A DNA stretch of 64,000 nt from Anisakis pegreffii (taxonomy: Eukaryota; Nematoda; Chromadorea; Rhabditida; Anisakidae), in the NCBI GenBank assembly GCA_035041965.1, contig JAPYMA010000597.1, positions 124,001 through 188,000 on the forward strand. Reading direction: 5' to 3'. The notes below the pieces were generated by a model, which saw nothing but the letters and a program-made list of their open reading frames with translations, did no database searches and was not told where the DNA came from. Of the stretch, positions 37,806 to 49,972 are shown piece after piece. A program made the translations under genes and the position numbers. Every line of letters begins with the position of its first letter. The first letter of the stretch is position 1.

Positions 37806-39592
37806 CATATTCAGAAATTAATATGATCAGGATGTACAGTGAGCAAATTTGATAAAATTGTGGGTGATCTGTATGTTTGAATGTTCGCTTTCGATGCGAA
37901 TTTCTCTTAATTAAAATCACAAGTTTGTGTTTCTTATATAATCATTATCTCCATAATAATCAAATCCCAAATTTCGATTGCATCACATCTAAGCAATCGT
38001 CCATGAATCGTTCATGGCTGCTAAATAATTCCTATCAAGCTCACTTACACTCGTTAATCAAACCCAAAATAAATCCGTTAGAAATGACAAGTTCAGTGAT
38101 TGAGTTACGCAATCAACACTTCAAAATTCGTTTGAATCCATTTTCATAAGTTCCATTTCTGACTGATTGCGAAACGATGTTCAACCGTTCAAACGAAAAA
38201 GTGGTTACGAATAATCATAAGATGAGGATAATGCGAGATCAGCAAAATATGTGTCATTAACGAAATAGATGCTACTGAATGTGCTCAAAGCATCGAATGT
38301 GTTCTCCACTCGCAAAGAACTTGAATGCGACCCTTACACACAACAGAGTACCCTTACAGCTATGTAACTGATCGAGTGAAGTTTTGACATTTAATCTCCT
38401 TTTTGCCTTTATTCCTCCATTTTCTGTAGCATGCCAACGCAGTCATAAGTGAAGTGAATTTTGCAGTGAAATTCCTGATAATACCAAAAAAAGAACGGTA
38501 AAAATCTCCATTTGATGAACAAATTGCTTTTAAGAGCGATTTTGCAAAGCACTCAAATCAGTACAAATGATATTTTTGAATGTAGCACGCAAACAGACTT
38601 GGTGTACTCATTTATAAACACACTCACTTATGCAGACTCGTTTTTCATAGTCGTCTACGGATTGTATACTTTTTTGCACTTTTCGAATGTATTTCGTTTC
38701 ATCTCATATAAATTTCTTTTTTTTGCATTTTTACTTCTTTCTAACAACTGTTTTTGTTTGTTTGCTTGAGCAGAGATCCGTTTTATCGGAGCGCTGAGTC
38801 ACACTCGCTGTCGAGTAACGAATGAGTGATTGGCTGCACAAAAAGACAAGCAAACGAGCCGCCTAGCCATCCATTATTTTCAAAAATTTGCACGAATCAT
38901 TCAGTTTGTGGGTGACGTGTCGTGAAGAAAAAAAAGAAGAAATGTTGTGAAATGCTAAGACAACGAATCAATCGAGTGCATACAAAGAATCTGGCTGATT
39001 TAAACACAAAAAACTGCACTTCGCTAGAATGGTTATCGCTCATGATTAAATGATGAAATCTTAAAGGTGCTTTAAGTCTGGATTATTTTATTGATTTGCA
39101 TTGATTTTAATCTTCTAATTTTCAGCTGTTACTGAATTATCTTTTTTGTAAACTGTTTAGTCGAATTCAAACTAGATGTTGTGATAGAGCTTTGAAACAA
39201 TTGAATGGTTTCGGATCATTGAAACTTGGTTATTTGAACCTCTGGCCTTTCAGTATGAATGCTGCTGGCCTTTCAGCAAGTACCATTTATGATCACTCAA
39301 AAGAGCACTTCCAAGCGTTCACTACAGTCATTAAAAGGCCACGCATACATCCCGAGCGTCATGATAATTGGATAACAATCAAACCCAATAAGCATTTAGC
39401 GACTTTACTTCCTATCCGTTCAGCATGTGATCTGTTTATTCTACCATATCTTCCGTCGTTAATTATCTAATTATTTATGACACCAGATGAATGCCACACT
39501 TTCCTTACTTCGTTCCTCACTTATCTCAGACATATTGATTTATTACCATCTCTGTTCACGCGAACCTTTCATGCATACTTCCTTCTTAATAC
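37806..39592. other. Region without a recognised gene
   Basis: The plus-strand frames 37877-38149, 38512-38769 and 39192-39470 have no splice context or family resemblance. A short block near 38770-38880 (CGAACGAGCCGCC type words) is richer in G+C than its surroundings. I see nothing else. Confidence 0.45.
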
Positions 39593-39820
39593 GTAAGCAG
39601 TAGTGATGGAATCCCACTGACAGTCGGTCGAAAAAATCCGACAATTCTGGTCGGGATTCGGAATTCCGACTGTCTGAACAGCGAAATGCCAATTCGGTCG
39701 GAATAGGACAGAACAATTTGGAAAGTTGGTCGAAATTCCGACTGTCGAAATGACGAAACGTCAACTCGGTCGGATACCGACCAAAAAAAATTTCGCTCGG
39801 ACCCCATCACTAGTAAGCAG
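39593..39820. mobile_element. hAT-like MITE with perfect 8-bp target-site duplication
   Basis: The element 39601-39812 (212 bp) begins TAGTGATGG and ends CCATCACTA, a 9-bp perfect terminal inverted repeat that continues imperfectly for a few bases. It is flanked by GTAAGCAG at 39593-39600 and again at 39813-39820. The 8-bp duplication and the TAGNG terminus are typical of the hAT superfamily. Inside are repeated ATTCCGACTGTC and GGTCGG(A/T) words in both orientations. There is no transposase, so it is non-autonomous. Confidence 0.88.
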
Positions 39821-40781
39821 TAAACGACCGTTTTTGGAATATTTGAAAATAACGAAAAGTTTCATAAATCAACAGAATCACTCATCATCTTAATCCATGT
39901 TGTATAATAGCTTGTCCTCAATGAGAGTTGACAAGGTAGCGATGAAATATGACCATTGATATGCTTTAAATATTGAGTATGGAATGGAGCATTGATCACT
40001 TCCTGATCAACTGCAGATATGCTAATAAAACATTTTGATAACGATGATCTACCGATCACGATCTGCTTCTTAAGCTGTTCAATTTCAGACTTCATTCAAC
40101 AATCTAACCCAGTTAAATCATTTTCTCGGAAACATTGATGAATTTTGGGAAACTGTTCAACAGTTCGAAAAAAATTCTTAATTCATGCGTTTTCTTACAA
40201 CTAAACTCATGACTACACCAATAGCAATAGCGTTGTTCCACTCTTGTTGGTATTTCAGCCTGATAGAAACTTTTCATAACCGTACGAATCGCTAAGAACC
40301 AACTATGTGACGATTTCCAGTTAGTCAATGATTAGTCACTGTTTGCAGTAAGCCATCATTCGGGATGAGCAAGTAATAATCGTGTAGCATCGATAGAAAT
40401 GGCTAATAGTAAGATCACATAGGTGATAATATATGATAATTTATTACATTATCGGTCAATGATAGCAATGGTACATTGGTTTCACTTCATCGAAGCCGAT
40501 TCCCATTGAAATGCAAGGATTTGTTCTGGACATTCAAACGCTTCTACAGAAGCATTTTCTTGTTTCGGACTCTTGGACGTTTCAGAGTATCTGATGAAAC
40601 CCATTCCAACACATCAGTAATAATGATGTTATAAACAACGGCAATACAAACCGTACGAATGTTATCAAAAGAGAAGTAATTCAGCTGAATGACTGATGTG
40701 AGACACATTGACGATAGAAATGAGTGGATCACATGGTGATAGAGACAGTATTTTGATGATATTTCTATGAATTCTCAGCGT
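39821..40781. other. Region downstream of the alsin-like exon, no gene recognised
   Basis: Minus-strand frames 39862-40095, 40113-40328 and 40544-40732 are open, but adjoining splice sites and family matches are lacking. A minus-strand stretch near 40350-40440 reads as a hydrophobic helix (YVILLLAISIDATRLLLAH) before a stop. I cannot connect it to anything. Confidence 0.4.
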
Positions 40782-41015
40782 TCAAGGAAGACTTTTCTCT
40801 TTACAAATTTGCATGTAGCTGGCTTTTAGCGTTGTGAACATGAGTGCAATTTGACCTCCGGCACGTAGTTGAGGTGCCGCAAAATCGGCAATAAGGCGTA
40901 TTTCGGCGCCCAAATGCTGCAGTTGTGCTCGAACCGTAACGTACATGAACGCCGGCAGTAGATCATCAGTTGTCCACACATGGTTTTCACCTGCTTCAGC
41001 GAATCTGCTCACACA
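40782..41015 (-). CDS. C-terminal exon of an alsin-like VPS9-domain protein
   Basis: Read on the minus strand, a TATTTTCAG acceptor opens 77 codons in phase 0 that end in TGA. The text contains VWTTDDLLPAFMYVTVRAQL, HLGAEIRLIADF and LMFTTLKASYMQICKEK. From memory this matches the very C-terminus of alsin (ALS2), where the VPS9 domain ends with a DDLFPVF, RNLGSEVHLI and FTTLKACYYQI type sequence; the Asp of the DD pair and the Thr-Leu-Lys of the last helix are preserved. VPS9 domains are guanine-nucleotide exchange factors for Rab5-family GTPases and act on endosomes. The exon stops where alsin stops, so only the end of the protein is here. Earlier exons (RCC1-like, DH-PH, MORN) should lie to the right on the minus strand; none was recognised in the window. 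They may be spread over long introns or beyond it. RIN-type proteins also have VPS9 but end differently. Confidence 0.8.
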   Translation of the reverse strand, partial: CVSRFAEAGENHVWTTDDLLPAFMYVTVRAQLQHLGAEIRLIADFAAPQLRAGGQIALMFTTLKASYMQICKEKSLP

Positions 41016-43352
41016 CTGAAAATATTTATCGTATTCAATCAAGTTATAGACTCAACTATTTGAGATTACAGGCCATTAAAATATTATCAGCATGATCATT
41101 CTGCCTTCAAGAAATGCCTGCAAATGTATTTAGTGTCGGTGTAAAACACTTTCAACTTCAAGATGACTGTCGAGAAAATGGATCCCAATGGATATCATGC
41201 CAAACGTCAACTGGTAAAATGTTCTATTATGCTCGGTTGAATTTTCCATAATTGCCACCTATCATCAGAATGTTCGTGCTGGATGCATTTACGCACACCT
41301 TAATTTTGAGTCAGCATGAATTCCATGAGTGTAAGTAACAGTTAATTGAGTAACGCTTTGAGGAGTGTTCGTTCATTTAAAAGTTAATTTTCGATTACGA
41401 AGACCATCATGATAAGAACTGAATGTGCCCTTTCATAATAAAAACATAGCTAAATAAAAAGAATTAAAGAAATAAAGTCTCTTCACGAATAAATTGTTAA
41501 TTTTCATTTCATCAAATATAAAGCACTTTAAGTACACCTCAATAATATCACTGCTGACGTTCCTTGCCACGAAAAAAAAAGACAAGAAACACAAGATTTT
41601 GATAACAGCTACGATAATGAGTTCATGGAGTTTTTTTCGGAATTTTAGATAAATCAGATGATATATGAAGCGTAATGAAATTGCACTCTCGTTTACAGGT
41701 TTGCATTTTTAATTAACAGATTTCATGTGTTCCACACACATGGATTACTGCATAGAAGCGGGTGACATATCGTTAGTGAACACTTTTAAAGTTTCACATC
41801 GTAAAGTGATCAGTCGTAAAGTGCATTTCTTCAATAGATTTCAAATCGTAAATAATAATGACTTTGTTATTTATCGGGTGAATACGATTGATGAAACGAC
41901 AAAAGAAGTGCATTTAAAGTGCATTGTAAAAAGAACACGCAAACTAAAGTACAGTTTTGCATGATTGCCGATTGATGAAAAAATTTATGGAGTTGTTGAT
42001 GTAATGTTGAGCAAAAGCTGATCAAACGTCTTGCTTCCTCCAGAACTCCGAATATTTCGCTTTTTTTCAGCTCCTTCATTTTCATTCACTACCCCATCCC
42101 CCCTCACTTTTTTATATTGTCAGAAAATGGTTCTTTTAAGAAAAGCTGGTAAAAGTGAAAATACAATATGATGATACTTGTGCACAAAAACATAGAAACC
42201 CATACCATAAAGTACACAACTAGGTTAGGTGACGCATAATGTTTACGTTTATTGAATAAATTTGCTCCCTCTGTTTTCTTGATCATTTTTTTGTTCAGAG
42301 GAAATCTTTTTCGTTCTAGCGGTCGTGACTTTTTGGAAATTTCACATAGAAACGCATAAAAGTGTGAAATAAATGCGGAACAGTGCAAATGCGGAACACA
42401 ACGATGAAATTTTGCTTTGAATCTTGTTTTCGTTTTCATGTTGCCTTCGTTGATCAAGTGAGAAATCATGCATAAGTGGAAAATTTTTTTAAGTTTTTCC
42501 GATTTTAACGAAATTCTTGTTATAGATCAAAGCGCTCAACATGGAATAGGTGAGCAACTATTGAGAATTATAAGATGAATGCATTTTTTCCCTTCTCCGT
42601 CCCGTCATGATTTCATGTTGAAGAGAGGAAACTTTTATATTTGCAAAAAATATTTGATTCTTGGAATGCCGTGAGTTGCAGTTTTTTTTTTTGATTTCTC
42701 TTAAGAAGTTATGCTAGCGGTTGGTTATCTTCTTGCCCATTATCGAATTCTGTTCTGAGTTTTTTTCACTTTTTTGCCGCAATTCCCCTTCCTTTCTCCG
42801 ATCGATTTCCAATCTGCTAAGTAACTTCGGTTTCATTGCGTTGTTCACATACAGAAGCAAAAACCTAACAATGAGGTGAATTTCTTTCATAATAAATATG
42901 AACTTATTCAATGCATCATTAATTCATTGCACGAAGGGAAGTAAATCAAATGCAATTGGATACATGCGATAATGTGAAGAGAAGGAAGTGATTAGCATTT
43001 ATTTGATTGTTGTTACGAAACTGATTCTGCATGAGTTCAATAATCGTGCGTAGCATTTGAGTTGTAGTGGGCTGCAGTAAGTACATCTTTAGATGTGAGA
43101 AAATGCACGACGGCATTTTTGTATTCGCGATTCTTATTGGTGACGACGACTGACTACAACGAATAATGAGGATTGTTTGAAACAACTGAAATTAGATACT
43201 CTCTCGGTTCGATTGCAGTGGATCGGTTGTGAATGAACACCGAAAATGTGGAGAGAGGAAAGACGAAAGGATGAAATTGATGCCAGTGGAAGACGCTTAG
43301 TTATTGTGGCCGTTAAGGGTTATTTATCTTTATGGGAAGAAACGATTGGATA

Positions 43353-43370
43353 GATGGATGGATGGATGGA
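43353..43370. repeat. (GATG)n microsatellite
   Basis: Just over four GATG units in a row, extended by the related words TGGATAGA and TTGGATG on either side. Confidence 0.85.
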
Positions 43371-43908
43371 TTGGATGCACTTTCCAACCAAACATCACCA
43401 TTGTGTGTGTGTGTAGATTTTGGATACGAATAATAATATCAACGATTTCATCGCATCATTCTATTTTATTCTCATATTCCTGGAGCATGCAAAGCAGAAC
43501 ACATGTCAACTGATTATTTCGAAAAAGACACATTCATCCGTTCAAATCTAAGCTTATCGATATGATCGAAATATGGGCTTAACGATCATGGAGGAAAAGT
43601 TTTATGGGAGTGCGATTGACGCAGAATTTACGTAGGCAGTATCGCTGGATTCTATGAAATATGGATTTAATTGATTGACTTTTTATGCCTGTTATGCTTA
43701 CGCCAGCAGCAGCAGTCATGCTCTCCGAAACGATTGTAATCATAAAAGCATGCTTTTCGATAGTTAAAACGTCATTTGAAGTGCTATCGTTCGGAATGAA
43801 CGTTCGTTCTCTAAGCTTAATTCTGCTAGAATTTTAAAGCATTTGCGCTTCTATGATCCCATCGGTGAAGCAAATAGCGAACATATACGGCGCTAAATGA
43901 AAACAAAT

Positions 43909-44058
43909 ATGACGATTAGGAAAGGATGCATTGTCGGAGTGATATTAACCAAGAGTTATTTGGCAATTCAGCGATCATATCAGACCATCGAACATGCACT
44001 GATCGCATGTCAGAAATTCTCCAAAGAACGAGTACTACTCAGTGAAGTATTCCAATGA
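43909..44058 (+). CDS. Possible small ORF
   Basis: 49 codons from ATG (MTIRKGCIVGVILTKSYLAI, then a helical stretch with HALIACQKFSKERVLLSEV) to TGA. The codon mix is coding-like and the later half reads as one amphipathic helix. It lies next to, and opposite in strand to, another short candidate at 44116-44176, and at most one may be real. No family is recognised. Confidence 0.2.
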   Translation: MTIRKGCIVGVILTKSYLAIQRSYQTIEHALIACQKFSKERVLLSEVFQ

Positions 44059-44115
44059 TAAGCACATGCAGAATGTGTATTCCGCACGGCTTTCTGATTG
44101 CCATCTTCAGTGTAC

Positions 44116-44176
44116 TTGCTTATCAAAACACTTGCAAAATTCATCAGCAGCTTTGCTGGCTGCCTCTTCGATAAAC
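44116..44176 (-). CDS. Possible short internal exon
   Basis: On the minus strand, between a GAGTTAG acceptor and a CAA|GTACAC donor, 20 codons read FIEEAASKAADEFCKCFDKQ. The exon begins needing two bases from its predecessor and ends in phase 0, the same phase with which the alsin-like exon at 41015 begins, so the two could be spliced together. The sequence itself does not resemble the alsin VPS9 domain. Support is codon quality only. Confidence 0.2.
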
Positions 44177-45030
44177 CTAACTCACAATGCAAACCGAATG
44201 AATTTAGAAATATTACACACTCTGTGTGAAAATTTGTACTTTTGCTAGTATATTTCAAGCTTCAAACCACACTGGAGTCGAAGAACCACAAAATTTGGGT
44301 GGTCGAGCTTCTACTGCTTAAAATTCCTTTCAGTTTGCATCAAATCTTAGTTTTGAACCATTCAGAAATGCTCTCTCTTTCAATTACTATTTGTTCTAAA
44401 CACTCATGACAGTCATCATGTTTTTACACCGCTTACTCATTTCATGAAGAAAAGCATGTCACTTTCCAGTGTAAGAGCAGGATGTTATCAGTGTGTGTGT
44501 TCGACAAAACACCATCACTTTCAACCACTTCCACGGAAATCAAAATCAGATCCTCAAATTTTAAAATAATAATCAGTTGTTGCCGTTGCACCCAGCACAG
44601 TGCATCTCAAAAATGCCCACAAACGAAATGCTCTGCAGTCATTTATTTGCATTACCCTGTTTATTACCACCAAACTATATCAGACTCGTGTATTTGCACT
44701 CAACAGCAGTAGCAGCAGCAGGCAGCAACATGAGAAAACGGAATATTTATTGCTGTTGTTACTGCCGACTGGTGCAATCAAATACTCACTTCTGTGCTGC
44801 TCATTTTAGCGCATAAGTGCACACGTACCCAGTTAAAAACAATAGCGAAAAAAACAAGAATATGCAAAATGTAATGCAAACCGAAAAAAGCAATTGATTG
44901 ATGAATGTAATCTTGGATAAAATATTGTTTAGATGAGATGAAAGAATCAAATTGTGAATGAATGGGATTTGCGATTGGAATGACTGATGTGTCATTATAA
45001 AGTACATCATGAAGGAAATTTTTTTTCTCT

Positions 45031-45347
45031 CTCTAAGCCAGTGATTCTCAACCTTTTTTGCCCTTGTGCACCCAGTAGAAAATTTTAAGATACTTTCGCA
45101 CCCCTACAACGATAGTTTATTTAAGAATGAAACGTGACCGATAAATTAGTTTTAAGGTGTAGTCTTCTTTACACCCATGTATGTATGTGTTGAACTCTGT
45201 CCTTGCCTACTTTAATCTGTAAAAAATGAAAGTTGACCTCGCACCACCTCTTAAACCCCATTCACATCACACCTCTCACCGCACCTCCTCTGGCACCTCG
45301 TGGCATGTCATCTCACATCCCCCCCCATGAGAAACCCTGCCCTAAGC
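45031..45347. mobile_element. hAT-like MITE with 8-bp target-site duplication
   Basis: The element 45039-45339 (301 bp) starts CAGTGATTCTCAACC, and its end reads GAGAAACCCTG, so the reverse complement of the right end is CAGGGTTTCTC. CAGTG(G/A)TTCTCAACC-type ends are a hallmark of hAT elements. The flanks CTCTAAGC (45031-45038) and CCCTAAGC (45340-45347) match at 7 of 8 bases, fitting the 8-bp target-site duplication of hAT elements. The interior is C-rich with repeated CACCTC words and has no transposase frame. It is unrelated in its ends to the MITE at 39601, so two hAT families are represented. Confidence 0.85.
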
Positions 45348-48300
45348 GAACACTCAGACTCAATAAGTGAGTAGTCAGAAGTTATGAATAAATTTTTGAA
45401 TGAAAAACTTTCCTACAAACTGAACTAACTACCAAACTGATGTAACAGAAACGTTAATTTGGCTAAGATATTCATATCAGCAATATTTTTTGTGAGTATC
45501 TGAATATGTTTTGTTTGTTGGTTAGAATGATTGCACACTTGGATCGAAAACATGCTCATAAAATCGTTACACGGCTTGTTTTCCACTATCAAAATACGTC
45601 GGTCGTGTGCAGAAATGAGTTTTGCTCTACTGATATGCTTAGTTGAGGTGGAGGAAATTTGTGAAAATTTTGAAATTATACGATGAGAGGAGAACGGTAA
45701 ACAACTGCAAATTAATGACTGAATGAATTAATGCACTGAAAGTCTTATTCGAGCAGAACAACGATGTTAAGTGATGAGTATTGAGGGTTTCGATGGTTCA
45801 GATGTAGTAAACAAGTGGACTGATAATGCAGTGATCAGGGTGTTTCGCTGTTGACAAATCAGATAAAAACAAGTCAAAGTGCATCACCCTAACAGCCAGC
45901 GAAATTCACACAAAAACAACACCAACTGTTTTACTGCTAAAACTGCCTAATGCGCTCAATTTGAAGAAACTGATGAATTGATAAGCTGATCCAGTTACTC
46001 CTCTTCCTATTGTTGTTTTTATTGTTATTGTTGTTATTGTTGTACTTCAACTTTAAATCATCGTTCAAAGTTTCGCACCATAACCTGATATTTGCCCATC
46101 TCTCATTACAAAATCAATAGATCACTTGCTTAAAGCTATCAACAACTGCACATGATGAGTCTCTACCGAATTTCTTAGAGACACTTACAGCTAGTAGCGT
46201 TGTAGAAATGGAACATTAGCCAGTTTCGCAATGAAAACGAGAGTGCAATTTGGAAATATTCAGTTTTTCAGCGTTCAATCGGCAATTTCATGGGTACGCA
46301 ACTCGAGTACGTTCACATTGTAATCAATCATTTTGTTGTTGCGAATAAAATACACACATTTTTGGATTAGTAAAACCGAAGATCCGTGCATTGCTAGCCA
46401 TATAGATATTATTCTGTTACGAAACCGAAAAAATAGAGTGATTAATCAGTGAAGTTTCGTACTTATGAGAGATATCTTCATTACTCACTCAATAGCACGA
46501 TCAATTGATCTTTTTATAGCGTGTTCCGACCTCAATAAAATTAATATGTTCAACGTATTAGAGTGATTACTGCTCTTACTTTAATCAGCACTATATCAAT
46601 CGCATAACCAACACAGTATGAATACGTTTGGTACGTTATCTGTTTCAGCGAACTGGCAATTAATTGTTATGATTCGAACGTTTTTACCGTTTTAATTCAT
46701 TCTGATTAGATGTTACTTTGAAAAGATTGGATATTGAACACGGACCTTTTCCGAACAGCAGCTGAATGGCCGAAAAAACAAAACGCATTTCTGTTGAGAT
46801 GTTTTCAGCAAACGCGATTGACATTCAAATCATTCTCCATTAAGTAACGAACACACAGAAAAATGCCCTCGAAGGATGACGTTAAAGCAGTTTGCCCTCA
46901 GAAAAAACATAAAAAGCTTAAAACGTTGCACTTTCCCGTCCAATCGCATTCATTCATCTCGTCAGATGCTGAACAAATTCTGAGAATACTTCCTGAATGA
47001 ATGAATGAATTGAAGTTTAAATTTTCTTTAAATGAATAATTTTCGCAATTGATCTCAACGATTTGCAAACTTGTTGATTTCAAAAACAAACAAAAGAATA
47101 AACATTTTTTGAGGATGAGTTAAACTGTGGAATCAAAATTGAAACTTGACATATAAGGTCGTTATGGTCTCCAATACTGATCAGTCCCTCGAAATCTGAT
47201 ATCTGATTTACTGTTGATTTTCGTCTTTGTGGTGTTATTGCTTGCTGACGTATTTTGTTTACGTCGTAAAATCTGAGTTTGTTGTGTGTTTGTGAGTATG
47301 CGAATGAATCCATCCACATTTTGGATGTGATAGCAATTCATAGAAGATAATAATGATGCCCTTTTGCGTGAGGTAGATGAGATGAGCAGATAGACGAGTG
47401 GATCATATAAAAATATTTACAGCAAGCTAGAAGATTGTACTTGAGAATGAATATCTTCAGAATACTTGGAAAGAATCAGATAGAGAAGTGTGTGAGTGAC
47501 AAGTAAACGATCAATTTCTGGAGAGAGAGATTTAACAAGATTTGGAAGAGAGCAGATATTTATTCATTTTAAGCGGCTGAGTGCCGATAAACGAATAAAT
47601 GCTTGCGAAAACATACAGCAAGCAATGAATAGCGGATATATGAGGATGAGAAAAAAGATATCTGTTAGCATATCAGAGAATTCAGTAAGCTTACAAACAC
47701 ATAAAGTAGAGGCGAGTGCCCCAGTAGAAGAAGAGTGTTTATGAATGCAGTGTGAAACGAAACAAGCCAGTGTGATTTCATGTATAACAAGTGCATTTTT
47801 GAGCATACCACAAGCAATATATTTTCGAGTGTGTGATGCTGCTTGCATGATAGATGTACGGTTGAGAGGAAGGAAGAAATTTGAATGAGAGTAAAGCAAT
47901 AAGGAATTAAAAGTAGATGTACTTCTATCACCCACAAATGGTTGTTGGTTGGCATTTTATAATAATGTTGGCATTGTAATATAATAACTCCCTCTGAAGT
48001 AGGATAGATAAGTATTATAAGCACGCAGAATTTACCCAATCAGTCAATTTAAAACGGATAGGCTCTCTCACACACACACGCATAAATAAGGAACGATTGA
48101 AAGGATGAATGAACTCATACCAAAATTCACTTGTTCCTTACATTAGAATACGCAACTATCAATGAGTTAGTTGGCTTCGTTGCGATTGTCAGTTAGTTGC
48201 ATTTCATGCTACGGCAATGGTTAAGACAGTTGAGAAAGAAGGTGAGATTTGAACACGAAAGCACAAAAATTTTGCTTATTTTGAGAAGAGGACGAACTGA

Positions 48301-49392
48301 ATAAATGGATTGAAGTGAATCACTGAAGAGGAGAGAGAATGTTTAGAAGAGTATTTCGAAAGTAGCATCGGCAGTTTTGACGAGCGATTGTTCCATTTTA
48401 TGACTCATGGAAATTCGGATATTTGTACGGGTACTCTTGGTGAAGATGTTGTTTTGCTTTGATCTGATTGGAGATATGATGAGTGGGTTGATTACGTTGT
48501 CAGCAAAGTGTGAACTGTTTTTCAGTATCAACTGCTGATTGCCATGAATTAATTTTGACGAAAAATTGGACGATGTACCTATCGAAATGGTCTATGCTGT
48601 CTCCTATCACTTCATGAACAATAAAACAATTGTAGTTTTACATATTTAATCCTGGATTGATTCCATGTTCAGTTGATTGCGTAATTTTCAATTGTAGCTG
48701 CATCTCTTTAGAAAATACACTGGATATCTTAAGATTCTGAAGGCGCTATAGCGAATGCTTCTCATCGACACGCTGCTGAGGATTTCAGTTCGGTCGAACC
48801 TACATTCCGGTTTCACCTTAAGATATCAGGTACTGTTTGAAGGCTTCCTGTCACTTCACCAAGTTTTGAATATATCTGCATCTCGTGGACACACAGTAAT
48901 TTCAAAAAAAAACCCATAATGTTGTTTCCTATGCATCCAGAAATTAAATCCCAGTAGTTGATGCATGAAATTGAACGGCCAGATAACGGAATTCATGATT
49001 TGTTCTAAAGAATAGCCTATTTTATCATTTCGTTACTGTGCGTTCATAATTTTGGCACATTTTATGTGTTGACACAAAATTATGCATTCGATCACAGAAT
49101 TATGTGATCTTCATTTCGAGTACCATCATTCATTATATTTCCCCTCGTGCAAGCAACGAAACAACCAAACCGCAGCAGCAACGTCCACAACAACAACAAC
49201 AGCAAAACACCCTTGTCACTACTTCTCAACTACTAAGCCATCATTACGAACAATAAGTACATTTACTACACTACTACTATCTATCATCCGAACAATTCAT
49301 TCAGGCTTTCATCACGCTTCATTTGATCAAAATCGAAACCAAAACATCATCTATCCATCTCATCAAAGCTACACACACACATTCATCAACAG
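45348..49392. other. Region without a recognised gene
   Basis: The overlapping minus-strand frames 47564-47935 and 47665-48039 (123 and 124 residues) occupy the same bases in different frames and have no splice support. Runs of TTGTT(A/G)TTG near 46013-46043 and short AC repeats near 48070 are low complexity. Confidence 0.45.
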
Positions 49393-49972
49393 ATAACGCT
49401 AAAAATTTGTATGATGATTTTGTTTCGCGAACGATCAGGCTTCATAGTATTATTGGCTTCGGTAATTGTTCATCTGAATCGTTGGTTCGTAGCTTGGCTA
49501 TTAGTGGAACTATGATCGTAGGTATGTATATGCATAGTATTTTGAAATGTAACCTCTTTTGGAGCATACGATAATATTCATTGTCGAAAGCGCATTATTT
49601 ATTCACCACTCATTTACTACTTGTCATTGTGGACAATTCAGAACAATTGTATTGCGCTTTGGCTTCGTTCTACTGCTCATTATGCGACTCGAGTGCAGCG
49701 ATACATATAATATTACTCACAAATAACAAAATATAAAGCAGCAAGCAATTAGGATGATTGAATAAATTCGATTGGATGGTGTGAACCGCAGTCTAAGGAT
49801 TACCGCCCGAAGAAAATTAAGCGTTATGTACGCAGAAATCTATTCATTTTTAACTCAGTCTTATTTAATTTTCACTTATTACCATGAATAATAATCAGAT
49901 TATTTGTTTATAATATTTTCCAATTCAGGAGCTGCTGCTAAATCCGATAGCAGTGTTGGAAATAATCCGTAA
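49393..49972 (+). CDS. Candidate 3' exons of an unknown gene
   Basis: Exon 49393-49521 follows CATCAACAG and ends GTAG|GTATGT. Exon 49929-49972 follows CAATTCAG and ends in TAA. They join in phase 1. The combined text, NAKNLYDDFVSRTIRLHS, GNCSSESLVRSLAISGTMI, then VGAAAKSDSSVGNNP, is codon-balanced across the junction, and the second exon has a clean stop. I do not recognise it. The frame is open to the left of the first exon to about 49323, so the exon may be longer. Upstream exons are not identified. Confidence 0.4.

Larger units (their letters stand above)
41016..45030. other. Region 5' of the alsin-like exon, mostly unexplained
   Basis: This is probably intron of the alsin-like gene if that gene extends right. 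I found no DH, PH or MORN motif. The frames at 43909-44058 and 44116-44176 are listed separately. A (GATG)n run lies at 43353-43370, and a CAG-rich stretch (AGCAGCAGCAGG) near 44710. Confidence 0.4.

Noticed and set aside
47564..48039. Two overlapping minus-strand frames of 123 and 124 residues
   Set aside because: Different frames of the same bases are both open, which points to a stop-poor composition rather than a gene.
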